DNA of 12,533 nucleotides from Deferribacterales bacterium (lineage in GTDB: Bacteria; Chrysiogenota; Deferribacteres; Deferribacterales; JAISNW01): NCBI GenBank assembly GCA_025997275.1, contig BNUJ01000042.1, forward strand, positions 1-12,533, in the 5' to 3' direction. Below the pieces are notes generated by a model. The model had not been told where the DNA came from. It saw only the letters and a list, made by a program, of their open reading frames with translations, and searched no databases. The position numbers and the translations under genes were made by a program. Within the stretch, counting starts at the first letter, position 1. Every line of letters begins with the position of its first letter. Shown piece by piece: positions 1 through 7,160 of this stretch.

Positions 1-433
1 TGATGTTCATACGGAGCATCTAAGCATAGCTGTTTATGACAATAGAACGCTTATAGGAGCAAATGCAGGGCAGACAATGACACTCGCAAGTGTAGGCAAG
101 GTCAACACCACTTCTCTCGGCATAGATAATATATATGTGTTAGACGCAAAGAGTGCAGCTAAGGCACTAAACAAGATAGATATGGCAATAGAAAGCGTGC
201 TATATAAACGCACACTCACAGGAGAACAAATCAATAGACTTGGTTTCACTATGAATATGCTAAGCACTACCAAACAAAACCTCGTAGCAGCAAACTCTCG
301 GATAAAAGACCTAAACTTTGCAGAGGCTTCCGCTGACCTAGCAAAAAAACAACTACTAATGACCACCCAAATAAACCTGCTCTCGCAAGCTAACGCACTG
401 CCACAAACAATAATGCAGCTGATTGGAAAGTAA
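1..433 (+). CDS. Flagellin, C-terminal part (5' end outside window)
   Basis: This is the 3' end of a flagellin gene, whose product polymerises into the flagellar filament after export by the flagellar type III apparatus. The reading frame is open from base 2 and gives 143 residues before TAA at 431-433. The visible part holds the start of the conserved C-terminal D0/D1 region: GANAGQTM, then a long amphipathic helix (AKALNKIDMAIESVLYKR), the QINRL segment, and the terminal helix with SRIKDLNFAEAS and LLSQANALPQTIMQLIGK. These match the usual flagellin C-terminus (QNRL, SRIxDxDxAxE, QANxxPQ). An internal ATG at 77 is in frame but not the start. The stop lies 22 bases from the 3' end of the convergent tRNA-Asp, and I see no hairpin plus T-run between them. 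Which flagellin paralogue this is cannot be told from the fragment. Confidence 0.93.
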   Translation, partial: DVHTEHLSIAVYDNRTLIGANAGQTMTLASVGKVNTTSLGIDNIYVLDAKSAAKALNKIDMAIESVLYKRTLTGEQINRLGFTMNMLSTTKQNLVAANSRIKDLNFAEASADLAKKQLLMTTQINLLSQANALPQTIMQLIGK

Positions 434-455
434 GGTTCGGACTAGACTCCACAAA

Positions 456-529
456 CGGGGACGATGGGACTTGAACCCACGACCTCTGACGTGACAGGCC
501 AGCGTTCTAACCAGCTGAACTACGCCCCC
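456..529 (-). tRNA. tRNA-Asp (anticodon GTC)
   Basis: The minus strand folds as a complete cloverleaf of 74 bases. The acceptor stem is GGGGGCG with CGTCCCC (one G-U pair), the D arm starts GTTCAGCTGGTTAGAAC, and the T arm is GTGGG-TTCAAGT-CCCAT. The anticodon loop is CTGTCAC, with GTC at 495-493, so it reads Asp codons. The discriminator base is G, as usual for tRNA-Asp. The anticodon stem has a G-U wobble and is otherwise paired. CCA is not encoded (the next bases read TTT), so it must be added enzymatically. It is the last tRNA of the four-gene cluster, 10 bases after tRNA-Val. Confidence 0.96.
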
Positions 530-539
530 AATAAGGAAA

Positions 540-612
540 TGGACGCTGCAGGGATTGAACCTGCGACCCACGGCTTGTAAGGCCGTTGCTCTCCCAGCTG
601 AGCTAAGCGTCC
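540..612 (-). tRNA. tRNA-Val (anticodon TAC)
   Basis: The minus strand gives a 73-base cloverleaf. The acceptor stem GGACGCT/AGCGTCC is fully paired, the D arm is GCTCAGCTGGGAGAGC, the anticodon stem ACGGC/GCCGT encloses loop CTTACAA, and the T arm carries GGTTCAATCC. The anticodon TAC lies at 579-577. The discriminator is A and CCA is not encoded (TTT follows). It lies 95 bases downstream of tRNA-Glu and 10 bases upstream of tRNA-Asp. A Val(TAC)-Asp(GTC) pair is a familiar arrangement in bacteria. Confidence 0.96.
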
Positions 613-648
613 TAAACTTAAGAAATAACTCTCTCAATCTCAAATACC

Positions 649-675
649 AAGTATATACCATAAATAGATATACTT
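649..675. repeat. 8-bp inverted repeat in the tRNA-Glu/tRNA-Val spacer
   Basis: AAGTATAT at 649-656 and ATATACTT at 668-675 are exact inverted copies separated by 11 bases. It is the only clear structure in the 95-base spacer (613-707) that splits the tRNA cluster into Lys-Glu and Val-Asp. No T-run follows on the minus strand, so it is not a typical terminator. It could be a hairpin in the precursor RNA or part of an AT-rich promoter-like stretch: TTGCAT, 18 bases, TATATA can be read on the minus strand. The repeat is seen; its role is unknown. Confidence 0.5.
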
Positions 676-707
676 ATGCAACTGCCAAACCACACGTTCA
701 AAACGTA

Positions 708-782
708 CGTCCCGTAGGAGATTTGAACTCCTGTCGTCGGCGTGAAGGGCCGATGTCCTAGGCCAAACTAGACGAACGGGAC
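708..782 (-). tRNA. tRNA-Glu (anticodon TTC)
   Basis: The minus strand gives a 75-base cloverleaf close to standard bacterial tRNA-Glu. The acceptor stem GTCCCGT/ACGGGAC is fully paired, the D region reads TCGTCTAG with CCTAGGACA, the anticodon stem TCGGC/GCCGA is perfect around loop CCTTCAC, and the T arm carries GAGTTCAAATCTC. The anticodon TTC lies at 746-744 and the discriminator is G. CCA is not encoded (TAC follows). Its 5' end is separated by one base from the encoded CCA of tRNA-Lys. Confidence 0.96.
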
Positions 783-783
783 A

Positions 784-859
784 TGGTGAGCCGTGTGGGA
801 CTTGAACCCACGACCTACGGCTTAAAAGGCAGTTGCTCTACCGGCTGAGCTAACGGCTC
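784..859 (-). tRNA. tRNA-Lys (anticodon TTT), CCA encoded
   Basis: The minus strand gives a 76-base tRNA including an encoded 3' CCA (784-786). The acceptor stem GAGCCGT/ACGGCTC is fully paired, the D arm is GCTCAGCCGGTAGAGC, loop CTTTTAA places anticodon TTT at 826-824, and the T arm carries GGGTTCAAGTCCC. The discriminator is A. The anticodon stem ACTGC/GCCGT has one internal U-C mismatch (position 29 against 41), which is unusual, but all other stems pair. It is the first gene of the cluster, about 44 bases after the predicted transcription start, and the only one of the four that encodes CCA. Confidence 0.95.
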
Positions 860-909
860 ATATATCAGCAAGTGGACTGAAAACTCGCCTTTCAAACGTT
901 GGACTTGAA

Positions 910-938
910 CTTATATCAAACAAAAGTTAATCTGTCAA
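910..938 (-). promoter_or_regulatory. Sigma70-type promoter of the tRNA cluster
   Basis: On the minus strand TTGACA (938-933) is followed by a 17-base spacer and TATAAG (915-910). The -35 is a perfect consensus match and the -10 has five of six bases. The start site would be near 903, leaving a leader of about 44 bases before tRNA-Lys. The promoter is back to back with that of the asmA-like gene. Confidence 0.88.
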
Positions 939-957
939 TACTTTTTAATGCATCTAT

Positions 958-986
958 TTGAATAAAATTTGAAAGTATGCTAAAAT
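958..986 (+). promoter_or_regulatory. Sigma70-type promoter of the AsmA-family gene
   Basis: TTGAAT (958-963), a 17-base spacer and TAAAAT (981-986) give a good sigma70-type match. The start would fall near 993, with GGAGG at 1000-1004 ahead of the ATG at 1017. The -35 elements of this and the tRNA promoter are 19 bases apart, so the polymerases could interfere or share a regulator. Confidence 0.72.
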
Positions 987-1016
987 GTCAACATAACACG
1001 GAGGCGATTCATCAAT

Positions 1017-3665
1017 ATGGCAAGGATTATAGGTCTCATACTCAGCATTATTATTGTGCTCTCCCTGCTAACAATAATAATTCTGCCTTACATATTACAC
1101 CTAAACTCCTATAAACCGCAAATAGAACAGGCGGCTACAGCAGCTATAGGCAAGGAAGTCCGTATAGAAGGCGACTTGCAGTTGCGAATATTCCCTAGAA
1201 TACGCCTAGTGGCAGATAAAATAACAATACAAGACATCGGTAGCACAGGCAGACTGTCTGTCGCCGTGAAACTATTCCCTCTGCGCCATAAAGAATGTCA
1301 GATAGTGGAGATATTTATTGATTCTCTCAATGCTACTTACTCGGTGGACACCGTAGGTAAAAGCAATATAGCCGATATAATAAACAAAACCACCAGTCAA
1401 CAAACTGCACAAGCCACTCTAGTGGACAGTGGTTATAAAATAACCTTAAAAAATCTTGAGAAAGTCCGCGTTCGCCGTAGTAGCCTAACATATAGCAACG
1501 CAAACAGTGGTAGCAAACTCACGGCAAAACTCAATAAAATAGAGGTTCGCCACCGCGACACTAACCATAGAACTTTTACGGCAGATATTCTCCTGTTGAA
1601 TAGTGCAGACGTGGCAATATTAAGAGCAAACCTCTACGGCAGAGCAAATGACAACGCTGAACATGTAAATATAAACGTATTTGATAGCGATATATTTATG
1701 CCAAATGTAGGTATTGACAATAGGATTGAACTAGTAGCAGATGCCGCATATACATTTGCAGACAAGCGTTTCAATCTTGAAAGATTTACCCTAAATGGTT
1801 TCGGAGTGTCCCTGTTGATGAGTGCTACAGGGGACAACATTACCACTAACCACTCTATCAAAGGTAGACTTGACGTAGAACGGTTTTCACCACTCATCAC
1901 GCTCAACAAACTAGGTATTAACTACCTGCCTGCAGACTCAAAAACATTTGCCAGCGCAACTATGGATGGGACGTTTGAACTAACCAACGGAATACTGCGT
2001 GCGCCTATCAACCTAAATATTGATAATACCAGTGCTACACTCAATATATCGGCTAATTTTAACAGCAAAAAAACCTTGTTGAACACCCTGCTGACATTTA
2101 AGCAGCTAAACCTTGACAAATATATCCCTAGTCAGAAATATACAAACAACAACACACCTTTGCTACTTAAAAAGCCTAACCTTGACCTGCAATGGTTACC
2201 CGATATGGTAGCAGAGCTACAGATAGATGAAGTTAAACTCTTAAAGGAAACTTTTCGCGGTTTTACAGCTGTAGCGCAGATGAGCAACGGCAACGGCTCG
2301 TTAAGCATCAACGTAGATGACATAATGAAAGCCAGTCTTGTAGCCAATGTTGCGTTTGTTCCATCTCCCAAAAAGGCAACAACACTATCAACTAACTTAA
2401 CAATGAATGGTATTGACATACACAGACTGGTTAAAGTGTTGAACGGGGACAACACAACCGTGTCGCACCTCCCCCAAATAGGCTATATACAGTTGACTGC
2501 AATTCTCAATGACGACGAAATCTCGTTAAAAAACATTAACTTAAAGACTGATAATACCAGCATATCGGCAGGTTTTGACTTAACGTTCCAAGATGAAGCT
2601 ACTAAACCGCACCTAACGTTCCACCTGATTACAAATAGTATAAACTTAAAACACTTTATTTCGCCTGAGTTGCTGGTAGATAATATGACTCAACGCACGC
2701 AACCCGCCAGTGGCAACAACACAACAAGTCCGATAAAAGATAGGCTCACCCCTACCAACTATAAACGATTACCGTTTGCTAAGTTTATGACGTTGCTAGA
2801 TGCTGACGGATACATCTCATCAAAGAGTGTGCGTTTAGACAGCATAATATTTAGAGATATATCGGCGGACATTTCACTAAAAGATGGCACCGCTAAAATA
2901 TCGCCACTATCGGCTACGCTATGTGGCGGTAGCGTAGAGATAGATGCAACAATGTATGCTACCCCACCCACTGGCACTATGCCAATCACAGCTAACGTGT
3001 TGCTGAAAGAGATGGACGTAGCAGATACGATAGAATCATTTGCTAAAATTGAGGATGTAATGCGAGGCAAGATAACGGCTACAGGGGAGCTAGGAATATC
3101 TGGAATCGCCCCCGCCATAGTAATGTCGTCACTAACGGGCGAGCTAGACTATGTGATAGACAAGGGCGTTATTATGGGGATTGGCTATAACCCCAACCTT
3201 ATTACTCTTGATACCTTGAAATCAATATCTACTGCTAATTGGGACAGAGCGGTGAATATAGATAAGAGTAAGGGAAAACTTATATTTAGGCAGGGATTAC
3301 TAGAACTAGCCGAAGTAGCCTTTAACTCAAAATACATTGACGGAGAGCTACACGGGCTTATTGATATAAACTCCCCAGATAAAGATTTAGATATTAACGG
3401 AACTATTATTATGAACGGTGTCGGGGATGACGGCAAGGGGATGAAAGTACCGATGACTATCATCAGACGAATCGGCCAGACTAAAGTTGACATTGATAAA
3501 GAACTTATGGATAAGGCTGTCTCGGCACAGATAAAAAGATACTCAGGCACAGGGGTGTTTATTGCTCCTGTAGAGATACCTAAAGAGGTAGTAACAGGCA
3601 TAGGCTCTACTATAGGCGGAATCATAGACTGGATGTTTCCTAAAAAGAAAAAGGACGCTGAATAA
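1017..3665 (+). CDS. AsmA family protein (inner-membrane anchored, periplasmic)
   Basis: This 882-residue protein belongs to the AsmA/TamB-like group, thought to act in the periplasm in outer-membrane biogenesis or inter-membrane lipid transport. Residues about 4-27 are a single N-terminal membrane anchor (GLILSIIIVLSLLTIIILPY). The typical AsmA start follows: YKPQIEQAATAAIGKEVRIEGDLQLRIFPRIRLVADKITIQD. The middle is a long beta-rich stretch, as expected for a lipid-binding groove. The C-terminal AsmA_2-like part (about 690-830) includes LTGELDYVIDKGVIMGIGYNPN and MNGVGDDGKGMKVPMTIIRRIGQ. The tail ends in a basic run (MFPKKKKDAE). The ATG is preceded by GGAGG at 1000-1004; the 12-base spacing is rather long, but no other in-frame start is nearer. 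It is followed after 53 bases by the chemoreceptor gene. The family call is firm; the cargo is unknown. Confidence 0.9.
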   Translation: MARIIGLILSIIIVLSLLTIIILPYILHLNSYKPQIEQAATAAIGKEVRIEGDLQLRIFPRIRLVADKITIQDIGSTGRLSVAVKLFPLRHKECQIVEIFIDSLNATYSVDTVGKSNIADIINKTTSQQTAQATLVDSGYKITLKNLEKVRVRRSSLTYSNANSGSKLTAKLNKIEVRHRDTNHRTFTADILLLNSADVAILRANLYGRANDNAEHVNINVFDSDIFMPNVGIDNRIELVADAAYTFADKRFNLERFTLNGFGVSLLMSATGDNITTNHSIKGRLDVERFSPLITLNKLGINYLPADSKTFASATMDGTFELTNGILRAPINLNIDNTSATLNISANFNSKKTLLNTLLTFKQLNLDKYIPSQKYTNNNTPLLLKKPNLDLQWLPDMVAELQIDEVKLLKETFRGFTAVAQMSNGNGSLSINVDDIMKASLVANVAFVPSPKKATTLSTNLTMNGIDIHRLVKVLNGDNTTVSHLPQIGYIQLTAILNDDEISLKNINLKTDNTSISAGFDLTFQDEATKPHLTFHLITNSINLKHFISPELLVDNMTQRTQPASGNNTTSPIKDRLTPTNYKRLPFAKFMTLLDADGYISSKSVRLDSIIFRDISADISLKDGTAKISPLSATLCGGSVEIDATMYATPPTGTMPITANVLLKEMDVADTIESFAKIEDVMRGKITATGELGISGIAPAIVMSSLTGELDYVIDKGVIMGIGYNPNLITLDTLKSISTANWDRAVNIDKSKGKLIFRQGLLELAEVAFNSKYIDGELHGLIDINSPDKDLDINGTIIMNGVGDDGKGMKVPMTIIRRIGQTKVDIDKELMDKAVSAQIKRYSGTGVFIAPVEIPKEVVTGIGSTIGGIIDWMFPKKKKDAE

Positions 3666-3683
3666 TAGCCACTCAAAAAAGTG

Positions 3684-3712
3684 TTGATTTTTTTCACGCA
3701 ATAATTTAGTCT
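3684..3712 (+). promoter_or_regulatory. Possible promoter of the chemoreceptor gene, giving a leaderless mRNA
   Basis: TTGATT (3684-3689), 17 bases, then TAGTCT (3707-3712) resembles a weak sigma70 promoter. The -10 matches at three of six positions, including the important second A and last T. Seven bases downstream lies the A of the ATG at 3719, and there is no Shine-Dalgarno in the upstream 20 bases. The AAAAAA/TTTTTTT pair at 3675-3694 may also act as a weak terminator for the AsmA gene. I see no sigma28-like element. This is a tentative reading. Confidence 0.35.
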
Positions 3713-3718
3713 TGCTAC

Positions 3719-5743
3719 ATGAATAAATTTTTTAATGCTATAACTAATCGCTCACTCGCCTTTAAGGTAAGTGCTTGCATTTTATCGCTATTTGTAGTCG
3801 GTTTGGCGACTGCCATAGTCTCTGTGCTAGTTTTCACATCAAACAAAAATTACGTCAAGCTACTGGCAAGAACATCTATGCCGCTTGCGACTAATTCTAC
3901 AAAAATATCCGCTCTATCGTTTAACTTGCGTATTGCAGCTAGAGACTTTTATGCATTAGAGTGGGAACCCTCATATAATAAGGCAGTAGAACTGTATGAA
4001 CAGAGCATAAAAGTGTTAGAAGATACCGACCAGATGCTCTCTGCAAACACTGGAAGGATATCTGATGATATCAGACCGCATATTGCTGGTCTTAAAATAA
4101 CATTCCAATCGTATCGCAACATATTAGACAACGTTCATTCACTTATGTCAGAGATGAATAAAAATGCGGACGCTATAACAGCGGCTTCTATTGACATCGC
4201 TAACTACAAGGCTACGCTAGATAAGAATATTATGGGTATGATGGCACAAGGAGTTCCTGCCGAAAGAAGAAGACTGCTTATATCTATATCTGAACTGGGA
4301 GATGCTATCCTACTCCAATGCGAAAGACTTACGAGAAGCATTGTAACGGCAAAAACGTCTAAAAACCTGAAGTTTTTGAACGACTACGATGAGCGTATGG
4401 CTACGATTGGAAAAAACCTAGTATCGTTGCGGAAACTGATGGCAACGATTGACGGAATTAGCTATTCCGCATTGAATAATTTGTCATCTGCAATTGACAA
4501 ATATGATGAGAATACACGCATATTGGTAGACAATATAAATAAAATTAATGCCGTTCATTCTAACCTTGATGCAGATGGCACTTTGATAACGCAACATACC
4601 ACAGCTCTTGATGCCATTGCCGTTTTAGATACGCATACAGATGCAATAACGATTGATGATAGGCTATCTATAGCAACTTACTTTGTATATGGGTTTACGT
4701 TCCTATTCCTAGTGGTGGGAGCATTCGTATTATACTATCTACATACACACGTTTCTAATAAGCTGGCAAACTTTGTCATGCTGGTGGGTAATTTCACGCA
4801 AGGGTCGGGCGATTTAACACAGACTATTGCCGTATCTAGTGATGACGAGATGGGGGCACTAGCTGATAACATCAATCGCTTTGTTGGACGCGTGCGTGAA
4901 ATAATCATGCAAGTAAAATCATCAGCTGAATCTGTTGCCGGTGGCAATACACAACTAGCTAGCACTATGGAAGAGCTTTCTAGCACATTCGGCAGGCAAT
5001 CGGAGCAGGTTTCTACGGTGGCAATCGGCATGGATAGCATGTATTCACTATCGCAAAAAATAGTTGAAAACCTATCTAACAGCCTAAATATTATAAACTC
5101 AACAACCAGCGTTACCTTAAAGGGCGAAGAACAGCTGATGGCGGCTGTAAGCAATATGAACGTTATTAAAGATAAGACAGCAGTATTAGCCGCCACTGTA
5201 ACAGAGTTGCAAAAATCATCATCTAAGATAGGCGAAATATTAAATGTTATAAATGACATAGCAGACCAAACCAACCTACTCGCACTAAATGCCGCTATAG
5301 AGGCAGCTAGAGCTGGAGAGGCGGGACGAGGATTTGCCGTAGTGGCAGACGAAGTCCGTAAATTGGCGGAGAGAACGCAACGTTCTACAGATGAGATAGC
5401 CGAAATTATTACTACCCTGCAAGATGGCTCCTATGCCGTATCTAAAGATATGGGCGAGGCGTCGGCAAGCGTTGACGAAGGATTGCACAGTATCAATGAC
5501 GCTAGCACCCTATTTAACTCAACAGTGGACTCCGTTGGGGACGTAAACCTCAACATCAGTAGCATTAACGATGATATAGGCAGACAGTTTGATATGATAA
5601 AAAGTATAAATGACAATACACATGGGCTTGCAAGTGGCATTGAGGAGAGCGTTCGTGCTGTGGGTGAACTTACAAGCACGGTGAGTCATCTGCAATATAA
5701 GGCTGAGTGCTTGAACGCCATTGTCGGCAAGTTCAAGGTATAG
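3719..5743 (+). CDS. Methyl-accepting chemotaxis protein
   Basis: This 674-residue transmembrane chemoreceptor senses a signal in the periplasm and controls the CheA-CheW kinase complex and so the flagella. TM1 is at about residues 17-40 and TM2 at about 318-341. Between them lie about 277 residues of mostly helical sensor domain, large enough for a helical-bimodular type rather than a simple four-helix bundle. A HAMP domain (about 342-395) follows, then the cytoplasmic coiled coil. The conserved hairpin tip is intact at about 522-553 (LNAAIEAARAGEAGRGFAVV, then ADEVRKLAERT). No C-terminal NWETF-type pentapeptide is present; the protein ends AIVGKFKV. The ATG at 3719 has no clear ribosome binding site, but it gives the right N-terminus for TM1 and the next Met lies beyond it. 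No che genes are adjacent, and the ligand cannot be inferred. Confidence 0.96.
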   Translation: MNKFFNAITNRSLAFKVSACILSLFVVGLATAIVSVLVFTSNKNYVKLLARTSMPLATNSTKISALSFNLRIAARDFYALEWEPSYNKAVELYEQSIKVLEDTDQMLSANTGRISDDIRPHIAGLKITFQSYRNILDNVHSLMSEMNKNADAITAASIDIANYKATLDKNIMGMMAQGVPAERRRLLISISELGDAILLQCERLTRSIVTAKTSKNLKFLNDYDERMATIGKNLVSLRKLMATIDGISYSALNNLSSAIDKYDENTRILVDNINKINAVHSNLDADGTLITQHTTALDAIAVLDTHTDAITIDDRLSIATYFVYGFTFLFLVVGAFVLYYLHTHVSNKLANFVMLVGNFTQGSGDLTQTIAVSSDDEMGALADNINRFVGRVREIIMQVKSSAESVAGGNTQLASTMEELSSTFGRQSEQVSTVAIGMDSMYSLSQKIVENLSNSLNIINSTTSVTLKGEEQLMAAVSNMNVIKDKTAVLAATVTELQKSSSKIGEILNVINDIADQTNLLALNAAIEAARAGEAGRGFAVVADEVRKLAERTQRSTDEIAEIITTLQDGSYAVSKDMGEASASVDEGLHSINDASTLFNSTVDSVGDVNLNISSINDDIGRQFDMIKSINDNTHGLASGIEESVRAVGELTSTVSHLQYKAECLNAIVGKFKV

Positions 5744-5754
5744 ATAAACACGCT

Positions 5755-5757
5755 AGG
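5755..5757 (+). promoter_or_regulatory. Weak ribosome binding site supporting a TTG start
   Basis: AGG at 5755-5757 lies 8 bases ahead of TTG at 5766. No ATG or GTG start is available before the first membrane segment of the TRIC-family protein, so this short match favours TTG as the start. Confidence 0.45.
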
Positions 5758-5765
5758 CGCAATCT

Positions 5766-6377
5766 TTGGGCGATATTTCATTTCTCTACCACTTTGACCT
5801 TGCAGGCACATTTGCTTTCGCTGTCAGCGGAGCTATGCTCGGTGTCAAGAAAGATATGGATATTTACGGACAGCTAATATTGGCTCTTGCTGTAGCAGTC
5901 GGCGGAGGCACCATCAGAGACGTATTTTTAGGCAGCTTGCCACCATTCATATTTCGCGATGAAAATTATTTTTACATAGTATCTCTTGCCGTAGTGCTAG
6001 TTGCGCTGTTTACGCGCTACTTTGAGCGTAGCATTAGCTATCTAAACTTGGCAGATGCCATAGGATTAGGCACATTCACGGTAATAGGCGCAAATAAAGC
6101 ACTGATGACAGGGCTTGAATGGCAAGGCGTTTTATTTTGCGCTGTCCTCACCGCTACAGGTGGCGGTATGCTCCGTGATATATTAGCGGGCGAAATCCCC
6201 GTTGTATTAAAACGCGAGATTTACGCCTCAGCGAGCATACTGGGCGGAGCATTATTTTACGTTATGTATGCATATAACGTGCCTTATGAGGCACGAGCGT
6301 TTATAACTGCTGCTATAGTTGTGCTTGTGCGGTTGATAGCACTTAAAAAGAACCTTAATCTTCCTCACATATCGTAG
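5766..6377 (+). CDS. TRIC cation channel / UPF0126 family membrane protein
   Basis: This 203-residue protein is of the bacterial TRIC (trimeric intracellular cation channel) or UPF0126 family, like E. coli YadS and YicG. Members form trimeric, monovalent-cation-conducting channels in the inner membrane. The hallmark internal duplication is visible: VAVGGGTIRDVFLG at about 43-56 and ATGGGMLRDILAGEIP at about 129-144, each a GGG-x-x-RD turn within a three-helix repeat. Roughly seven hydrophobic segments fill the rest. The start is TTG at 5766; family members begin just before a segment like LYHFDLAGTFAFAVSGA, so little or nothing is missing. It lies 22 bases after the chemoreceptor stop and is probably co-transcribed. 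Its last 23 bases overlap the 3' end of convergent trmI. The physiological ion is not deducible. Confidence 0.93.
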   Translation: MGDISFLYHFDLAGTFAFAVSGAMLGVKKDMDIYGQLILALAVAVGGGTIRDVFLGSLPPFIFRDENYFYIVSLAVVLVALFTRYFERSISYLNLADAIGLGTFTVIGANKALMTGLEWQGVLFCAVLTATGGGMLRDILAGEIPVVLKREIYASASILGGALFYVMYAYNVPYEARAFITAAIVVLVRLIALKKNLNLPHIS

Positions 6378-7146
6378 TCTTGCGCGCAGTCACGATAAAC
6401 GCACTGTGGTTATATATCCAAGTATCGGGGCGGACTGACAAGCCATCTACCTTCCATGGACGCAATATTTGTTCAAAGGTCTCTATTTCGTCAAAATAGC
6501 CACACTCTCTTAAACAATCTACCATACTCTTTACCTGTAGCACGGTGGGAATATAACTGACCATAAGCCCGCCGTTAACTAGCCCGTTCTTCAAATGTGG
6601 CACAACCTGCCATGGTTCTGGCAAGTCTAACAAGACTCTATCAAAAACCCCGTCTATTCCCTGATAAATATCACGCAGTTCAATATTATAATTGGTCGGC
6701 TCATAGCCGAGATATGAATATATAAATTTCTTGGACATATCAGCAAAGTCTTTCCTAATCTCATAAGATGTTAGCTTCCCTGTCCCAGCAAGCGCACGCA
6801 GGACAGCAATAGATAAAGCCCCTTGCCCTACGCCAGATTCCAATATGTTCTGATGAGGGGCAACATCCCCCCACATAAGTATTGCAGCTGTATCTTTAGG
6901 ATATATTATCTGCGCCTGTCTCTTAATGTGCATAACATAGTCGCGATATGTTACACCAAATACCCTGTAAGGCTGTTCCTTGCCGATAGTTTTAACTATA
7001 GCACCAGACGGAGTCTGCGCAAGAGTGTCGTGTTCAATGTAGCCATATTGTGAAGAAAATCTGCCACCCGGTTTCAGCGTAAGCATGTGGCGATTGCGCT
7101 TGCGGTCAGTAAGGATGACTATTCCATAGCCTAACGGTTCATTCAT
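6355..7146 (-). CDS. trmI: tRNA (adenine(58)-N1)-methyltransferase TrmI
   Basis: This 263-residue protein is a TrmI-type SAM-dependent methyltransferase that makes m1A58 in the T loop of tRNAs. The N-terminal small domain contains the family signature QYGYIEHD and a YRDYVMHIKRQAQIIYPKD segment. SAM motif I is ILESGVGQGALS (about 101-112; the usual form is ExGxGSG, so the second GSG serine is Gln here). The acidic ribose-binding loop lies at TSYEIRKDFA, and the catalytic/target-base motif is DLPEPW. I chose ATG at 7146; an adjacent TTG at 7149 would add one residue. No strong Shine-Dalgarno is seen. The start lies 14 bases after the rlpA stop, so it is probably co-transcribed and translationally coupled with rlpA. 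Its 3' end overlaps the convergent TRIC gene by 23 bases. All four tRNAs in this window have the conserved T-loop A that such an enzyme modifies. Confidence 0.93.
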   Translation of the reverse strand: MNEPLGYGIVILTDRKRNRHMLTLKPGGRFSSQYGYIEHDTLAQTPSGAIVKTIGKEQPYRVFGVTYRDYVMHIKRQAQIIYPKDTAAILMWGDVAPHQNILESGVGQGALSIAVLRALAGTGKLTSYEIRKDFADMSKKFIYSYLGYEPTNYNIELRDIYQGIDGVFDRVLLDLPEPWQVVPHLKNGLVNGGLMVSYIPTVLQVKSMVDCLRECGYFDEIETFEQILRPWKVDGLSVRPDTWIYNHSAFIVTARKTTICEED

Positions 7147-7160
7147 CAATAACGCGCCAG

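Noticed and set aside
356..661. Minus-strand open frame of 101 codons covering tRNA-Val and tRNA-Asp
   Set aside because: It reads through two clear tRNA genes and the flagellin 3' end; it is not a protein gene.
3670..3694. Possible intrinsic terminator after the AsmA-like gene (CACT...AGTG, or an A-run/T-run pair)
   Set aside because: The stems are only four GC-poor pairs or A-T only. The T-run is suggestive but the hairpin is too weak to list as a terminator.
3185..3697. Minus-strand open frame of 170 codons opposite the AsmA-like gene end
   Set aside because: It is a shadow of a well-supported coding gene, with no ribosome site and no recognisable protein.
4735..5274. Minus-strand open frame of 179 codons opposite the chemoreceptor
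   Set aside because: It is antisense to the conserved HAMP and signalling domain, and its composition is typical of a reverse-strand shadow.
6100..6230. Possible gene fusion or duplication in the TRIC-family gene because the GGG-x-x-RD motif occurs twice
   Set aside because: The internal duplication is the normal architecture of this family.
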